Source of the DNA: Stenogyne calaminthoides
Taxonomy: Eukaryota; Streptophyta; Magnoliopsida; Lamiales; Lamiaceae
Direction: 5' to 3'
DNA length: 64,000 nucleotides
Assembly (NCBI GenBank): GCA_037126765.1
Contig: JBBCBC010000034.1
Coordinates: 17,482,691-17,546,690 of the forward strand
The position numbers and the translations under genes are program-made. The first letter of the stretch is position 1. Every line of letters begins with the position of its first letter. The notes under the pieces are model-generated. The model searched no databases. It was not told the origin of the DNA and was given only the letters and a program-made list of their open reading frames with translations. This document shows, one piece after another, positions 10,231 through 20,391 of the stretch.

Positions 10231-12715
10231 GTATTGACTTTAAGTATAATAACAGTGGATTAAAAGGTAACGACATGCTGAACTGAAATAAACAACTATA
10301 TGCAATAGCACAAATATATCACTAGGTTCGATCACATGCATCATATTAAAATCTCAAAAAAAAAATATGAACATGCATCAGCCAACATCTCAAAACAGTT
10401 TAAATAAGCCACGTTGGGTGGGTCATTATTTAAACACATTCAAGCAAGTTACAAACAAAACGATTTACAAACCTTTAATATCCAGATTAACAGTTGGCTC
10501 CCACTTGACCAATATAAAATTGACAGGGACTTCGGGGAAGTATATGCATATCAATTTTATTCCTAAGTAATAACCATGATTAAATACAGGATTATTATTT
10601 CGCTTTGAACGAGCTTCGTTGGGAGGGTCATCGTCGCTACTAGTAATAAACCACAATCATCTGTTTGGAATTCATTCATGTGAAATCTATCTTTTGACCT
10701 TCCCGTTGGGGGAATTTCTCCAAAAGAATTCACAAATAAATAAATCATGGAGGTCAAAATTAATTCAATTTTATTATCCGGAATAAAATTGTCAATTAAT
10801 TATTTAAACATACTTAGTAATTTTGAAGGTGAAATTTTTCCATTTGGCAACTCTCATGCAAACACATTTAAACAAATTAAATAAAGCACAAGATAGCACA
10901 AATAAATCAAGCAAAACAGAAAAATAAACATATTGGGCACAAATTATCCAATTGTCATGGTTTGATTTTTCTTGGCTTGATCTTGAAGAAACACGTCTCG
11001 AATTTCTCCCACTTAGTCGTCTCAAAAAATACTTCGTCTCGAAACGCCACGCCAAGTAGCTCGCAGCCGGGATGCACTCCCGCATTTGGCCGCCGCTGCC
11101 GAAAGCAACCCGCGTCCGTCGCCTTAACTGCAGTGGCGTGTCGCCCCTCGATTCTTCCTCCGGCGCAAGAATCGAAAAAGAGGCTCGCGCCCGGTCGCGT
11201 CGTAAGGCCCGATCCGTCAAGTGTGGCGATCAGCCTTACATTAACCTTTCAAAGCCTGGGTTGTTCATTTCCAAGAAGATGAATGACCTACGTTAATGAA
11301 AAATATTGATTAATTTAATCACCTGATTCACGCGTTTAGAATGTAGCGCCGCTACCTTGATTTAATGATTAATCCTTTAATTCTTATGTAATAACTATCC
11401 TAATTTAAAGCATCGATTCTGATTTATTTACAAAAAAATAAATAAAAAGCAGATTATACACTTTAAAAGCACATTGATAAAATCGAACAAATTCTAATCT
11501 ATTTCGTGGATTTTCTCCTAAAACCAAAAATGAATGAAAGCGAATCAAAATAAAATTTTCTTTGAATTTTTATGAATTAAGATAAATCAACATTAAATTT
11601 CATGACAATTGAATCTATTAAAAGAAATCTCCCAATTGGTCTATTCGATTTCAAAATTTAATTAACCGAATAAATTAAAATTTAAAAATTGAGAGATATA
11701 TTGAGAAATGTCGATAAGAATTATTGAAAATAAGTTGCAGATATCTATTAGGGGTGAATATTTAAATCCCCCATCATTTTTAATTCTTTAATTATTACTA
11801 GATGAATTAATCCTATAATGAATTCCAAATAATAATCAACAACATATCATGCATATAATATTTTCCGTAAAATCGTTTCATGCGTGAATCTACGAGTTGA
11901 CGTGAGCGTCTACCATTTGGGATGATCCCGTGTATTTTAAACGGTTAGACTAACGCAAGAAAAAAATATTTATTCCATTCCCGTTCTTTCTATCCGCAGA
12001 TTGGAAGGATTCTTGTGAAGCGATTCAACAAAAAGGAAAAATAAATATGTTGCACCATTATTATTTGGATTAACTAATTTTTTCCGGCTAGTAATAATTT
12101 AAATAATTAACTTTGAATTTAAATTTTGTAAAAAAAAGCCCTGATCACCATCGATGAAAAAAATATTTGATATTTTATAAATTTTTGACAATTTTCGAAA
12201 AAAAGATTTTTTCGTGTGTCATTTGATGAATGAACCATTCATTCCAATTTATAAAAGGAGAGGGACGAAAATTAAGTGATAAAAAATATCAATTTTTGAT
12301 CTTCAAGAAATCTTGAATATATCTCATCCTATTCTTTTTCCCAAATTATAATTTTTAAAAAAACCTTCTGATTTTATTATGGAATTTTTGAAATTTATTA
12401 TTAAATTTAAAAATTCTTGACATTTCAAAAAGCAATAAATAAACTAGATCTAGACTAGTCTATTACATTGATCAAATCAAACAAATTCTAATCTACTATT
12501 TTAGATCCTTTTTGGATTTTCTCACGAGGCAAAAGCGAATCGAGCGAATCAAAATAAAAACCACGGTTTATATGCATGCATAAACACATTAAATTTCATG
12601 ACAATTGGATACCGCAAAAGCAGGATCTACCAATTCTACTATCAATTTCAAATTTAATGCCAACGAATTAAATTACAATTTAAAAATTGAGAGAAACGAA
12701 GTGGCTCGATACGAT
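10231..12715 (-). other. Element D untranslated leader between 5' LTR and gag
   Basis: Reverse-complement similarity to the B leader is clear in blocks: 10360-10450 matches B near 33250-33350, 10480-10760 matches B 32960-33240, and 12430-12715 matches the part next to the B primer site. GC rises sharply at about 11035-11235, as in the B leader. The expected PBS next to the LTR (12700-12715) is degenerate, reading GTGGCTCGATACGA on the plus strand where a match to tRNA-iMet needs GGCTCTGATACCA. Confidence 0.8.
11240..12430. other. Scrambled block: leader and LTR sequence mixed at about 20-bp scale
   Basis: Short runs alternate between two templates. At 11523-11740, for example, ATGAATGAAAG and TTTTCTTTGAATTTT match the LTR at 14720-14760, while CGAATCAAAATAAAA and CATTAAATTTCATGACAATT match the leader at 12550-12610. 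The block then continues as a degraded second copy of the LTR start (about 11735-12420) before the true leader resumes. This looks like a consensus of two aligned repeats and may be an assembly artefact. Confidence 0.7.
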
Positions 12716-14683
12716 TGTTGGGAATAAGTTGCATATATCTATTCGGGGTGAATATTTAAATACAAATTTAATTCTTTAATTATTACTAGCATGAATTAAT
12801 CCTATATTAATTCAAATAATAATCCAACAACATATCATGCATATAATAATACACGTAAAATCTACGCATGCGGAATACTACGAGTTTACGTGAACGTACC
12901 TCTTGGGATGACAACGGTATGACTGATTAGACTAACCGCAAGGACTTTCCAAGTATTCCCTTAGTCCTCGTTCTACTATCCGGTGGAAGGATTCTTGTGA
13001 ACGATTCAACAAAAGGAAAAATAAATATGTTGCACCACCTTTGTGGATTTACTAATTTTTCCAGCACATGGAATTGTACACTACTCACAATTGTCGTTTT
13101 TCAAAAAAATACAATCTGTCGACGTTACAAAATATTTGATATTTTATCGACGCTAATATTTTTCCGAAAAACCAATTTTTTCGTGTGTCACTGGGAATGA
13201 ACCATTCATTCCCTATTTATAGAGGAGAGGGGGACGAAAATTAAGTGATAAAATAATGTGGGAAAACATTTTCTTGATCTTCAAGAAATCTTGAATATAT
13301 CTCCTATATTCTTTTTCCCATAATTATAATATTCCACAAAAATCCCACCTTCTCTATTATTATGGAATTTTTGAAATTTATGTGCAAGATTCCAAGATTT
13401 GGATCTTATTGAATTTATGAGATATTCTTGTATTTCAAGAAATACATATCTTCCATAATATCTTTTCAAGAAAATCAAGAAAATCTTTCTTGCCCACTAT
13501 ATTTTAAAATTTTCGAAAATATCATTATGAATAACCAAGTGGGAGATTTCTTGAATTTAATGAGATAATCTTGTATTCCAATAATACATATCTTCATTCC
13601 ATAACAAAATTCAAAGAAAATCTTTCTCCCAACTTATCTATAAAATTCGAAAAAAATAAGGAAAAATTAAGCAACAATATTTATTTTATTTTAATAACCT
13701 TTTCAGTTAATGGACTATATGTTGGGCTACTCAGGGGGGCTTTAGGAGAATTAAGATTGGACCTTCTAATGGACCTTGAATATCTAATATTGAGCCACAA
13801 TATAATTCAAGCTCATAAATATTAATTAATCCCAATACATAATTAATATTGCACTATCCATCTTAACCCATATTACGACTTTAATTCCATAATTACCATC
13901 AATATGGCTCTCGGTCATTATTTTCTATGTTTAAGATTATCTAGCCCATTAATTAATTCAAGCCCTTTGAAATAGCTTTCCATTAATTAATATCTTTTAT
14001 CCTTGGTCAAGAGCGGTTCAACATTATTATCCATCTTTGAAACTAATTCCACTTGCAAGATTTGGTATGATAAAACTTATGAACCTCCCAAGGGGCAAAT
14101 CGTACAAAGCGTGCTTGCACCACGATTCTTCAGTATTAAATCTTAGCAATCACATGTGACCAATAATATTGCCCAAGATAAAAAGTATTGAATCTCATTG
14201 ATTAATTTTACCCATGATAAGTCAAAGCAATAGTTACCAATCCCCGTGATCCTATTAAGGACACAGATTAAGAAATAACGAACCACTGAGGTCTAATTCT
14301 TCCTTGTTCAGTTCTGAAGAATTTATCCTCCTGTGGGTCCTATTCAGTGCATCAGTCATGCACTAGTGTAATCTCTTGGTCAAGACAAGTCAATCTGAGC
14401 CTTACACTTCAACATTTCACGATGGGTTGTTCATTTCCATCTAGGTCGTGAATGGCGTACTTTGTTACAAGGGACTGTTAATTTAATCTTCTGTGATCAG
14501 GTATCACTAAATTAACTACAATGTAACACGTCGACTTATTGAAAACGATTATCAATAAATATATGTAACATTCGATAATATTTAAAGCATCAGTGATAAA
14601 CAATTTATTTCAGTAAATAAGTCTGAGAATTCAGTTTCGATTATACAAAGTAAAAAGCATACTTTCTAGTATAATCCCAACAA
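12716..14683 (-). repeat. Element D 5' LTR (1968 bp)
   Basis: Starts TGTTGGGAATAAG and ends AATCCCAACA in plus-strand reading, followed by the AATTA duplication. The minus-strand TATA box is at about 13214-13221 (plus strand TATTTATA), so transcription would run leftward into the leader. It is closely similar to the 3' LTR but has scattered differences, including a 1-bp difference in the first ten bases. Confidence 0.93.
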
Positions 14684-14688
14684 ATTAT
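14684..14688. repeat. Target-site duplication of element D, right copy (AATTA)
   Basis: Directly follows the CCCAACA end of D and precedes TTGTTGCCTAATTTT, the continuation of the interrupted C LTR. Confidence 0.95.
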
Positions 14689-15420
14689 TGTTGCCTAATT
14701 TTTCCTAAAATTTTGAAAAAATATGAATGAAAGAGGGACAAAGATTTTCTTTGAATTTTGTTATGGAATGAAGATAAGTATTCTTGGAATACAAGATTAT
14801 CTCATTAAATTCAAGAAATCTCCCACTTGGCTATTCATAGTGGAATTTTCGAAAATTCCATAACTTAAGGAGGAGGAGATTTTATTTGAGAGATATATTG
14901 AGAAATAGAATATATTGGATATATCCAAAATTGTTTCTTAGAGAAGAAGCAAGGAAATTTCCCAATCTCCCTAAATCCCCAAATTTTTGTCCCCCACCCC
15001 CCCTGTATTATAAATAGGGGATGAATTTTTCATCCCCAATGCAATGCCATGTGTTGGAAAAATTAGAAATCCACAAAGGTGGTGCAACATAAAATTTATT
15101 TTTCCCTTTTGTTAATTGTTCGCGGGTGTCCTTCCACCGGGTTGACGAGCAAGGACTTGAGAATACTTGGGAAGGCCTTTTGGTGTGTTCGTGTAAACGG
15201 GATCCACCTTCTAGACGATTGTCACTTCAAGAGGTTAGTTCACGTAAGCTCCTAGTTTTTTCCGCATGTGTAGGATTTACGTGACGAACTTGTATGCATG
15301 ATTTGTTGTTGTATTATTATTTGAATTAATATAGGATTAATTCATGCTAGTAATAATTGTCATAATTAAATTTGAATTTAAATTCACCCCGAATAGATCC
15401 GGGCACACTATTCCCCAACA
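14689..15420 (+). repeat. Element C 3' LTR, second part
   Basis: Resumes the interrupted LTR at TTGTTGCC, contains the TATA box TATAAATA at 15009-15016, and ends CTATTCCCCAACA at 15420. Together the two parts give an LTR of about 1.68 kb, slightly shorter than the D, A and B LTRs because of internal deletions. Confidence 0.9.
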
Positions 15421-15552
15421 TCACCATCAATGCAATAACCAGGTGGTGCTGTCATGTAAATTTCCTAAGTCAAATCACCATGTAAAAAAGTATTGTTTAC
15501 ATCTAATTGATGAATGAACCAATTCTTAGCAACTTTAAAAGTAGAGTAGCAC
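15421..15552 (-). pseudogene. Reverse transcriptase fragment of a different copia family (F)
   Basis: The minus strand encodes NWFIHQLDVNNTFLHGDL, an in-frame stop, then EIYMTAPPGY. This is the RT segment around the first catalytic Asp of a second copia lineage, clearly different from the WQMDVKTAFLNG form of C/D/A/B. It is cut at 15421 exactly where the LTR of C ends, which suggests C inserted into this RT. If so, the 5-bp TSD would be TCACC and the rest of the RT should lie beyond the left window edge. Confidence 0.8.
15530..15552. repeat. 23-bp direct repeat, left copy (partner 16468-16490)
   Basis: A 23-bp string beginning CAACTTTAAAAGTAGAG is identical at 15530-15552 and 16468-16490. 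The right copy touches the outer end of the short F LTR; the left copy lies at the gag/RT junction. The repeat therefore brackets the gag-leader-LTR piece. Confidence 0.85.
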
Positions 15553-16056
15553 CACAATTACAAGCAAAAACAGCCTTATGACTAACATGCTCATCCCATA
15601 GGTACTTAAATTCATTGTAATAACTAACCAGATTTTTAGAACCCGAGCATTGTTAGTTAAAGATTTCTCAAGTTGAAAAGTCTTGGACAAATCAGAGCAC
15701 TCATAACGAGCAATCAACTCACACCAAACCTCACGGGCAGTCTGAAAGTACCTCAAGGTTTTCTTGATTTTAGGGGAGACCAAGTTGAGTATCCACTGCA
15801 AGACCAAGTCATTCGCACGGACGTACGCAACATACACCACCCTATCACCATTAGGAGTCGGGACTGGAAGCGAGCCATCCACCAACGGAAGTTTGTTTTT
15901 CACGCTCAAGCCACGAGCCACAGATTGCCTCCAAGAAATGAAATTCGCCCCATCCAGAGGCTCCAAAGCAATTGGCATCGCGGGATTATCATTGTGGTGA
16001 AGATAATACGGAGAAAGCGGATTGACCGCAGGATCAAGAGAAGGTTGTGCCGCCAT
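15540..16056 (-). pseudogene. Gag N-terminus of copia family F
   Basis: An ATG at 16054-16056 (minus strand) opens a frame with MAAQPSLDPAVNPLSPYYLH, then PLDGANFISWRQSVARGL and VWCELIARYE, resembling the copia gag N-terminal and UBN2-type gag domains. A frameshift occurs near 15640; in the shifted frame YYNEFKYLWDE and CNCG mark the end of the gag core. The frame then runs without a stop into the RT fragment, so gag and RT are fused by a deletion of protease and integrase or by insertion of one fragment into the other. Confidence 0.8.
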
Positions 16057-16470
16057 TGAAAACGAACCCAAGAACTGGAAAATCCGAACAAGAGACGAAC
16101 GAATTTGCAAGCGCAAACCAAAAACCCCAAAGATTTCAACGAAATCACAAACACCCAACGGAAATCGATTTCAATCGAAAAAAAACAAATGAGTGTAAAA
16201 CTCTAACAGATGCGGAAGCGATCGAAGGATCGAAATGACATTACCAGTATAAAACTGATACCATATTAACAATCTAAAGGAGACTGTAAAGAAGAAGAAG
16301 ATGAATCTTGAATCAATGAAAAAATATTGGATTACAAGTATGGAAATGTATCAAATGGAAAAGTGAATGTAACCTAATTTGATTAGCCCTATAAAAAAGA
16401 GGGGAAATTGTATAACTAGCTTCTAACTATCATAACGGCCATATTGGCTTTTACATAAGTGAAATATCAA
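16057..16470 (-). mobile_element. Leader, primer site and short LTR of copia family F
   Basis: On the minus strand ATGGTATCAGTTTTATAC at about 16249-16266 resembles the tRNA-iMet primer site at an LTR edge. From there to about 16470 lies AT-rich sequence beginning TGATATTTCACTTATG in minus reading, with a TATA-like run (TTTTTTATAGGG), giving an LTR of about 205 bp. Short LTRs suit this gag type. The exact LTR 3' end is unclear because no CA is visible next to the primer site. Confidence 0.6.
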
Positions 16471-16490
16471 CTTTAAAAGTAGAGTAGCAC

Positions 16491-16798
16491 TTTTACTCTT
16501 TAGAAGCATGGTGAAGGGTAAGTAGCTCAGTACGGACTGAGGCTCTGGCGTTGGGATGGATGCCCATTTTTATCGTACTATTAAATCAACAATTGCTATT
16601 CCATTGTAGATCAACTTTCTATTAAAAAAAAGAAGGGTCTATTCATGAGATTTTGATTTTATTAAAATAAATAAAATACAATAATTGAGGAAAAATTGGG
16701 AAGAATTATGGAAAATAGTTCGATTTATGTGGCTTTCACGCCGGTTGCGACTGCCCCATCATTTTTAATGATGTCCGTAATTAGCCCGATAATCCGAC
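16491..16798. other. Unassigned AT-rich interval
   Basis: I see no convincing coding frame. The minus strand beside the 23-bp repeat might continue an RT-like frame for about 15 residues, but this is weak. Nothing else stands out. Confidence 0.4.
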
Positions 16799-17216
16799 AT
16801 ATTGAATTGCAATAATTAATTAATTCTAAAATTTCTTAAGCCTGATCAAATGTGGATAATTAAAGTGGTTAGAGCTCCACTATCTGAGATCCCGAGATTT
16901 TAGTTTCGAAATACGGAGAAAAAATATTTATTCTCTTATGGTAGTCCCCCTCTTGTGAGGTTGCGGTGCGGTGCGATTGCGGTTCCGAGTTACAGTTTCG
17001 GGTGGTCCTCCTCTTGTGGTGATTGCGGTTTCGGTCTACAGCGAGATGAAATGATGGTTCCGAGTTGCAGTTTTGGGTGGTTCCCCTTTTGTAAAGGTTG
17101 CAGTTCCGATTTACAACGAGATGAAATGATGTTGACATCCGTCCGGTGGCCCAACGGTCTAGCTGTTTTGACAACTTTACTCAATATATTAAATTGCAAT
17201 AATTAATTAATTTTAA
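16799..17216 (+). mobile_element. tRNA-derived SINE, copy 1, with 31-bp target-site duplication
   Basis: A 356-bp insert (16830-17185) lies between 31-bp direct repeats (16799-16829 and 17186-17216) with two mismatches. The head at 16851-16920 resembles a tRNA gene with a degenerate A box (AATTAAAGTGGTTAG) and B box (AGTTTCGAAATAC). The body is GC-richer and contains a roughly 74-bp tandem duplication (16981-17054 and 17055-17129). A second copy of the family is on the minus strand at 60036-60249. No terminal poly(A) is visible. Confidence 0.75.
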
Positions 17217-17796
17217 TATCAATTTTTTAAAAAATATATTGTAATCGATAAACACCTAAAATGTTATGAATTTTTTAATGCAATCAACCCTTGATTTAAT
17301 ATAAGAAAATTACTAATAGAAATTATTATTAACTTTTTTAATTAAAATAATCATTATTAACTAAATGATTTAATATAATATAATAATAATGACTATCTTG
17401 AAAATTTAAAAATAAAAACTATTTATGAATCTTTAGGGGAAATCATTTTATTCCTCCAAATAATTAGGAAATAAATATATGACTTTAATTCCATAATTAC
17501 CTAAAATCAATAAATATATAGAATAATTCCTCCAAACAATTTTTTTTTTTTTGAAAACTAATTCCTCCAAACAAATAGAAACCCATTATCCAAGAATCCC
17601 CAAAGAATTATATCGAAGAGCTGTGCATTACCGGCTTGAACTGTGAATTGGGTCAAATTGTTTTAGATAAGTTCAAGGATAAATACATAAATATGGTCAT
17701 TGGTAGATTGTGAGAGCAGAATATGGACGTTAGACAAAAATTCGAGAACAGTGATTCAAGAAAAAGTTAATGAGATATATATTTATCCTAGAAAAA
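17217..17796. other. AT-rich intergenic DNA
   Basis: Low-complexity A/T sequence with a T12 run near 17540. No gene or element is recognised. Confidence 0.6.
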
Positions 17797-18211
17797 GAAA
17801 AAGAAAAATCTTATATGTTGAGTACGGTATATGGATGGTACAACGTACCGTATCTAAAAAAAGAGTCAAGGTCTCATATATATACTTGGGGCACGAATTC
17901 TAGATCCGTGCATTAATTTTGACTCTGCCCATTTTATTGTGGATCCTCCTTTTCATTAATGGCGATATCTCATTTTTTAATGGGTTACTTCTATACCCGA
18001 CGAATTCTAGATCCGTGCACTAATTTTGACTCTGCCCATTTTATTGTGGATCCTCTTTTTCACTAATGGCGAGGTCTCATTTTTTAATGGGTCACTCATA
18101 TACCCGAGAGCACGGTGCGCACTTGGTGCACAAGAGACCCACTCAAAAAAAGAAAGAAATATCTTATATGTTGATTACGGTATATGGGTGGTACAACATA
18201 CCGTATCCAAA
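17797..18211. repeat. Nested tandem and direct repeats
   Basis: Two adjacent 107-bp copies (17893-17999 and 18000-18106), both starting ACGAATTCTAGATCCGTGCA, differ at a handful of bases. They are bracketed by a second repeat (about 17797-17855 and 18146-18211) with CTTATATGTTGA and an imperfect palindrome ACGGTATATG...TACCGT. The next few hundred bases hold scattered TACCGTA/TACCGAA motifs, typical of decayed plant repeats. Confidence 0.85.
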
Positions 18212-18528
18212 ATACCAACGTATATCGCACTGTATCTTTTGTTACTTTTATATCGATATTGTATTGAAATTTTTAGTATATAAATATTCGGTATAAAAAA
18301 TTACAGTAAATGTAAAATAGTTACATTAAAATTTTAATATATCAATTTTTTAAAAAAAAAAAACAGATTTTTTCAATATACAAAATTTTTAGAATACAAA
18401 TACCGTATTGTACCGAAATTTTATAGTACCATCCAGAAACTCATAATATACCGAAAAATTTAACATTCTCGATATTTTTCGATTTAATAAGTACAATATA
18501 TAAAAAAATTCAATATGTTAAGAACAGT
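18212..18528. other. AT-rich left flank of the pararetrovirus
   Basis: Contains TACCGAA-type low-complexity motifs and A/T runs. The left junction of the viral insert must lie here, but I cannot place it. No tRNA-iMet primer site is visible. Confidence 0.5.
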
Positions 18529-19230
18529 ATGGCACAGGAATATGATATTCCTGAAAATCTTGATCTATTGAATAAATGGACTATTCCTAAAATTGAGCCT
18601 AAAATGGTTTATAAATTAGGAGCTTTTAAAAAAATAGGTTTTAAAAAAATTGTTAAAACTACTGAATCCTCTATACCTCTTCATGAAGAAGAGATGGTTA
18701 TTAAATTGCTTAATAAAAATGATATTTTACCTTACAAAAGAACTCATAAGTTCTTACATATTGGTTGTGTTCAGGTCGCTTTTAGACCACTTACCTTAAA
18801 TGGTTTACCAGAAAGCTTTCTAGCTTCTCTTAGGGATGGTAGAAATCTTAATTGGAGACAATCCTTAATGGGAATTATAGAGTCTAGTTTGGCTTTAGGA
18901 CTTGTCTATTTTGACGCATATCCTAATTTATATCTATCTTTATCTGATAGTAATATTTTAGAAGCCTTAACATTAAATGTTAAAACCCATGGTTATAATT
19001 ACATACCAGGTACAGAGGTTATGTGTATCTGTTATCGTATTTATTATAAGCCTTTATTTACACTCAATCCTATGTGTAAGAGAATTGAGAAAGATAATAA
19101 TGAGACTATTCTTATAGAAAGTAATTTTGGAAAATCTAATATTACTACCAGAAGATCCATTAAATGGGAAGAAATTATTTTTCACGAAAATTGGATAATA
19201 GAACAATCATTTCTAAAAATCCTATTATAA
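18529..19230 (+). CDS. Caulimovirid movement protein (endogenous copy, 233 aa)
   Basis: An open frame of 233 codons resembles the caulimovirid 30K-superfamily movement protein, which lets virus pass through plasmodesmata by forming tubules. The family core sits at about residues 70-190, including a GLVYFDAYPNL block around residue 124 and preceding hydrophobic segments. The start is the first ATG in an AT-rich, stop-rich upstream region. The stop at 19228-19230 probably comes from a frameshift, because in related genomes this domain usually continues into a polyprotein and another frame stays open just beyond. This is a fossil copy in host DNA. Confidence 0.78.
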   Translation: MAQEYDIPENLDLLNKWTIPKIEPKMVYKLGAFKKIGFKKIVKTTESSIPLHEEEMVIKLLNKNDILPYKRTHKFLHIGCVQVAFRPLTLNGLPESFLASLRDGRNLNWRQSLMGIIESSLALGLVYFDAYPNLYLSLSDSNILEALTLNVKTHGYNYIPGTEVMCICYRIYYKPLFTLNPMCKRIEKDNNETILIESNFGKSNITTRRSIKWEEIIFHENWIIEQSFLKILL

Positions 19231-20391
19231 ATAGTGATTTTAAACATATTACTCAAAGTAATGATGGTATTATTAATATTGGTTTTCAAAATAATCAAAA
19301 AGACATTAAATTCTCATACTAGATCAATGTCTAGTCATTCTTTTATATCTCCTTTGGATTATGAAGTAGAATTTCCCTCGAATCGAGCTTCTACTTCCTC
19401 TTATAGAGATAATACTCATTATAAAAAAATGATAATTATAACAATGAGAAAATTATTATTAATGAAAATAATATTATTCACAAAGATGAATTTGATCCCG
19501 AAACAATTTCGGATTGTAACTTTAAAATTTAATTTTATGAATTTTACAAACTTTTTAGATTTTTCTAAAGGTTCTTCTATTAGAGCCCATATTAATGATG
19601 AGTTTAATAATCCTAAATGGGATAAGTTTAGAATTTGGTATTTTAAATCATTCTCAAAAGATGATTTAGATTACTTTGTTAACAGTTTTTATAAATTCTG
19701 TAATAAGCATAATGAAATTACTTATTATGTTCCTTGGTTTATTAAAACTTTTTATATTGATTATATTTCAGTCATCGAAAGAGATTATAAAATAATTTCT
19801 GGTGGTATACAAAAATCGGTTTACCCTCCCCATGTTCCTTTTCAAATTGAAAAAGGAGAAAGGATATTTAATTTTCTTCCATTCTCCAGAATCATTGAAA
19901 ATGATGTTTTACAAATTACTGTTAAACATATTAATCAGATGATTGAGCAAAATAATTTTTGTAATCTTTATCTGTCTATTATTGGAGAAGAAATTATTTC
20001 TTTACATGATAAAGTTGATAAAATTATCTCTAAAATAGATTCTCAAAATAAATCTGAAAATGATAATAATAATAATAATAATAATAATGTTATTATTAAA
20101 ACAACTTCTTCTATTCAATCTCCTATTGAGATAAAAGATTTTAAAACTGAAGCTTCTATTTCTGACTTAGAAAAGATTATTAATGATAAATTTAGAAATC
20201 TTAATATTTCAGCTTTAGATGATGATTTAACTGATAATCATGTTATTCAACCCAATAATGGTAGTCTTAATAATACTGATAGTATTAATAAAATGAAATG
20301 GGCTGATAGACCTACCATGTCTACTTATTATTATAAGAGACTCACTCCTATGGATGTTCTTAATGAAGAACAGAAAAACTTTTTTCAATAA
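19231..20391 (+). pseudogene. Caulimovirid polyprotein segment between movement and coat proteins
   Basis: The frame open from 19234 begins as out-of-frame reading (to about 19500) and then enters a plausible viral stretch of about 290 codons. Visible are an aromatic-rich segment (residues near WYFKSFSKDDLDYFV), a helical part that may form a coiled coil around 19960-20040, and an eight-residue asparagine run encoded by an AAT repeat at about 20061-20088. Frameshifts near 19205 and 19320 break the link to the movement protein. The function of this linker is not established. Confidence 0.6.

Larger units (their letters stand above)
4493..14683 (-). mobile_element. Ty1/copia retrotransposon D, full length, inserted in the 3' LTR of C
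   Basis: A complete 10.2-kb minus-strand element: 3' LTR 4493-6446, doubled polypurine tract, RNase H, RT, integrase, protease, gag, long leader, 5' LTR 12716-14683, and a 5-bp target-site duplication. All coding parts are decayed. The leader contains an abnormal scrambled block (11240-12430). Same family as C, with LTR starting TGTTGGGAATAAG in plus-strand reading, where the A/B subfamily has GGGGAATGAG. Confidence 0.94.
1..15420 (+). mobile_element. Ty1/copia retrotransposon C, 5' part outside window, interrupted by element D
   Basis: The plus strand carries, in copia order, a gag zinc knuckle, aspartic protease, integrase, reverse transcriptase and RNase H, then a purine-rich tract and an LTR starting TGTTGGGATTATAC. 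The LTR runs 3542-4492, is broken by element D, and resumes at 14689, ending in CCCCAACA at 15420. The integrase-before-RT order is the copia (not gypsy) arrangement. The start of gag, the leader and the 5' LTR lie left of the window. The pol frame has several frameshifts and stops, so this copy is dead. It belongs to the same family as D, A and B. Confidence 0.93.
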
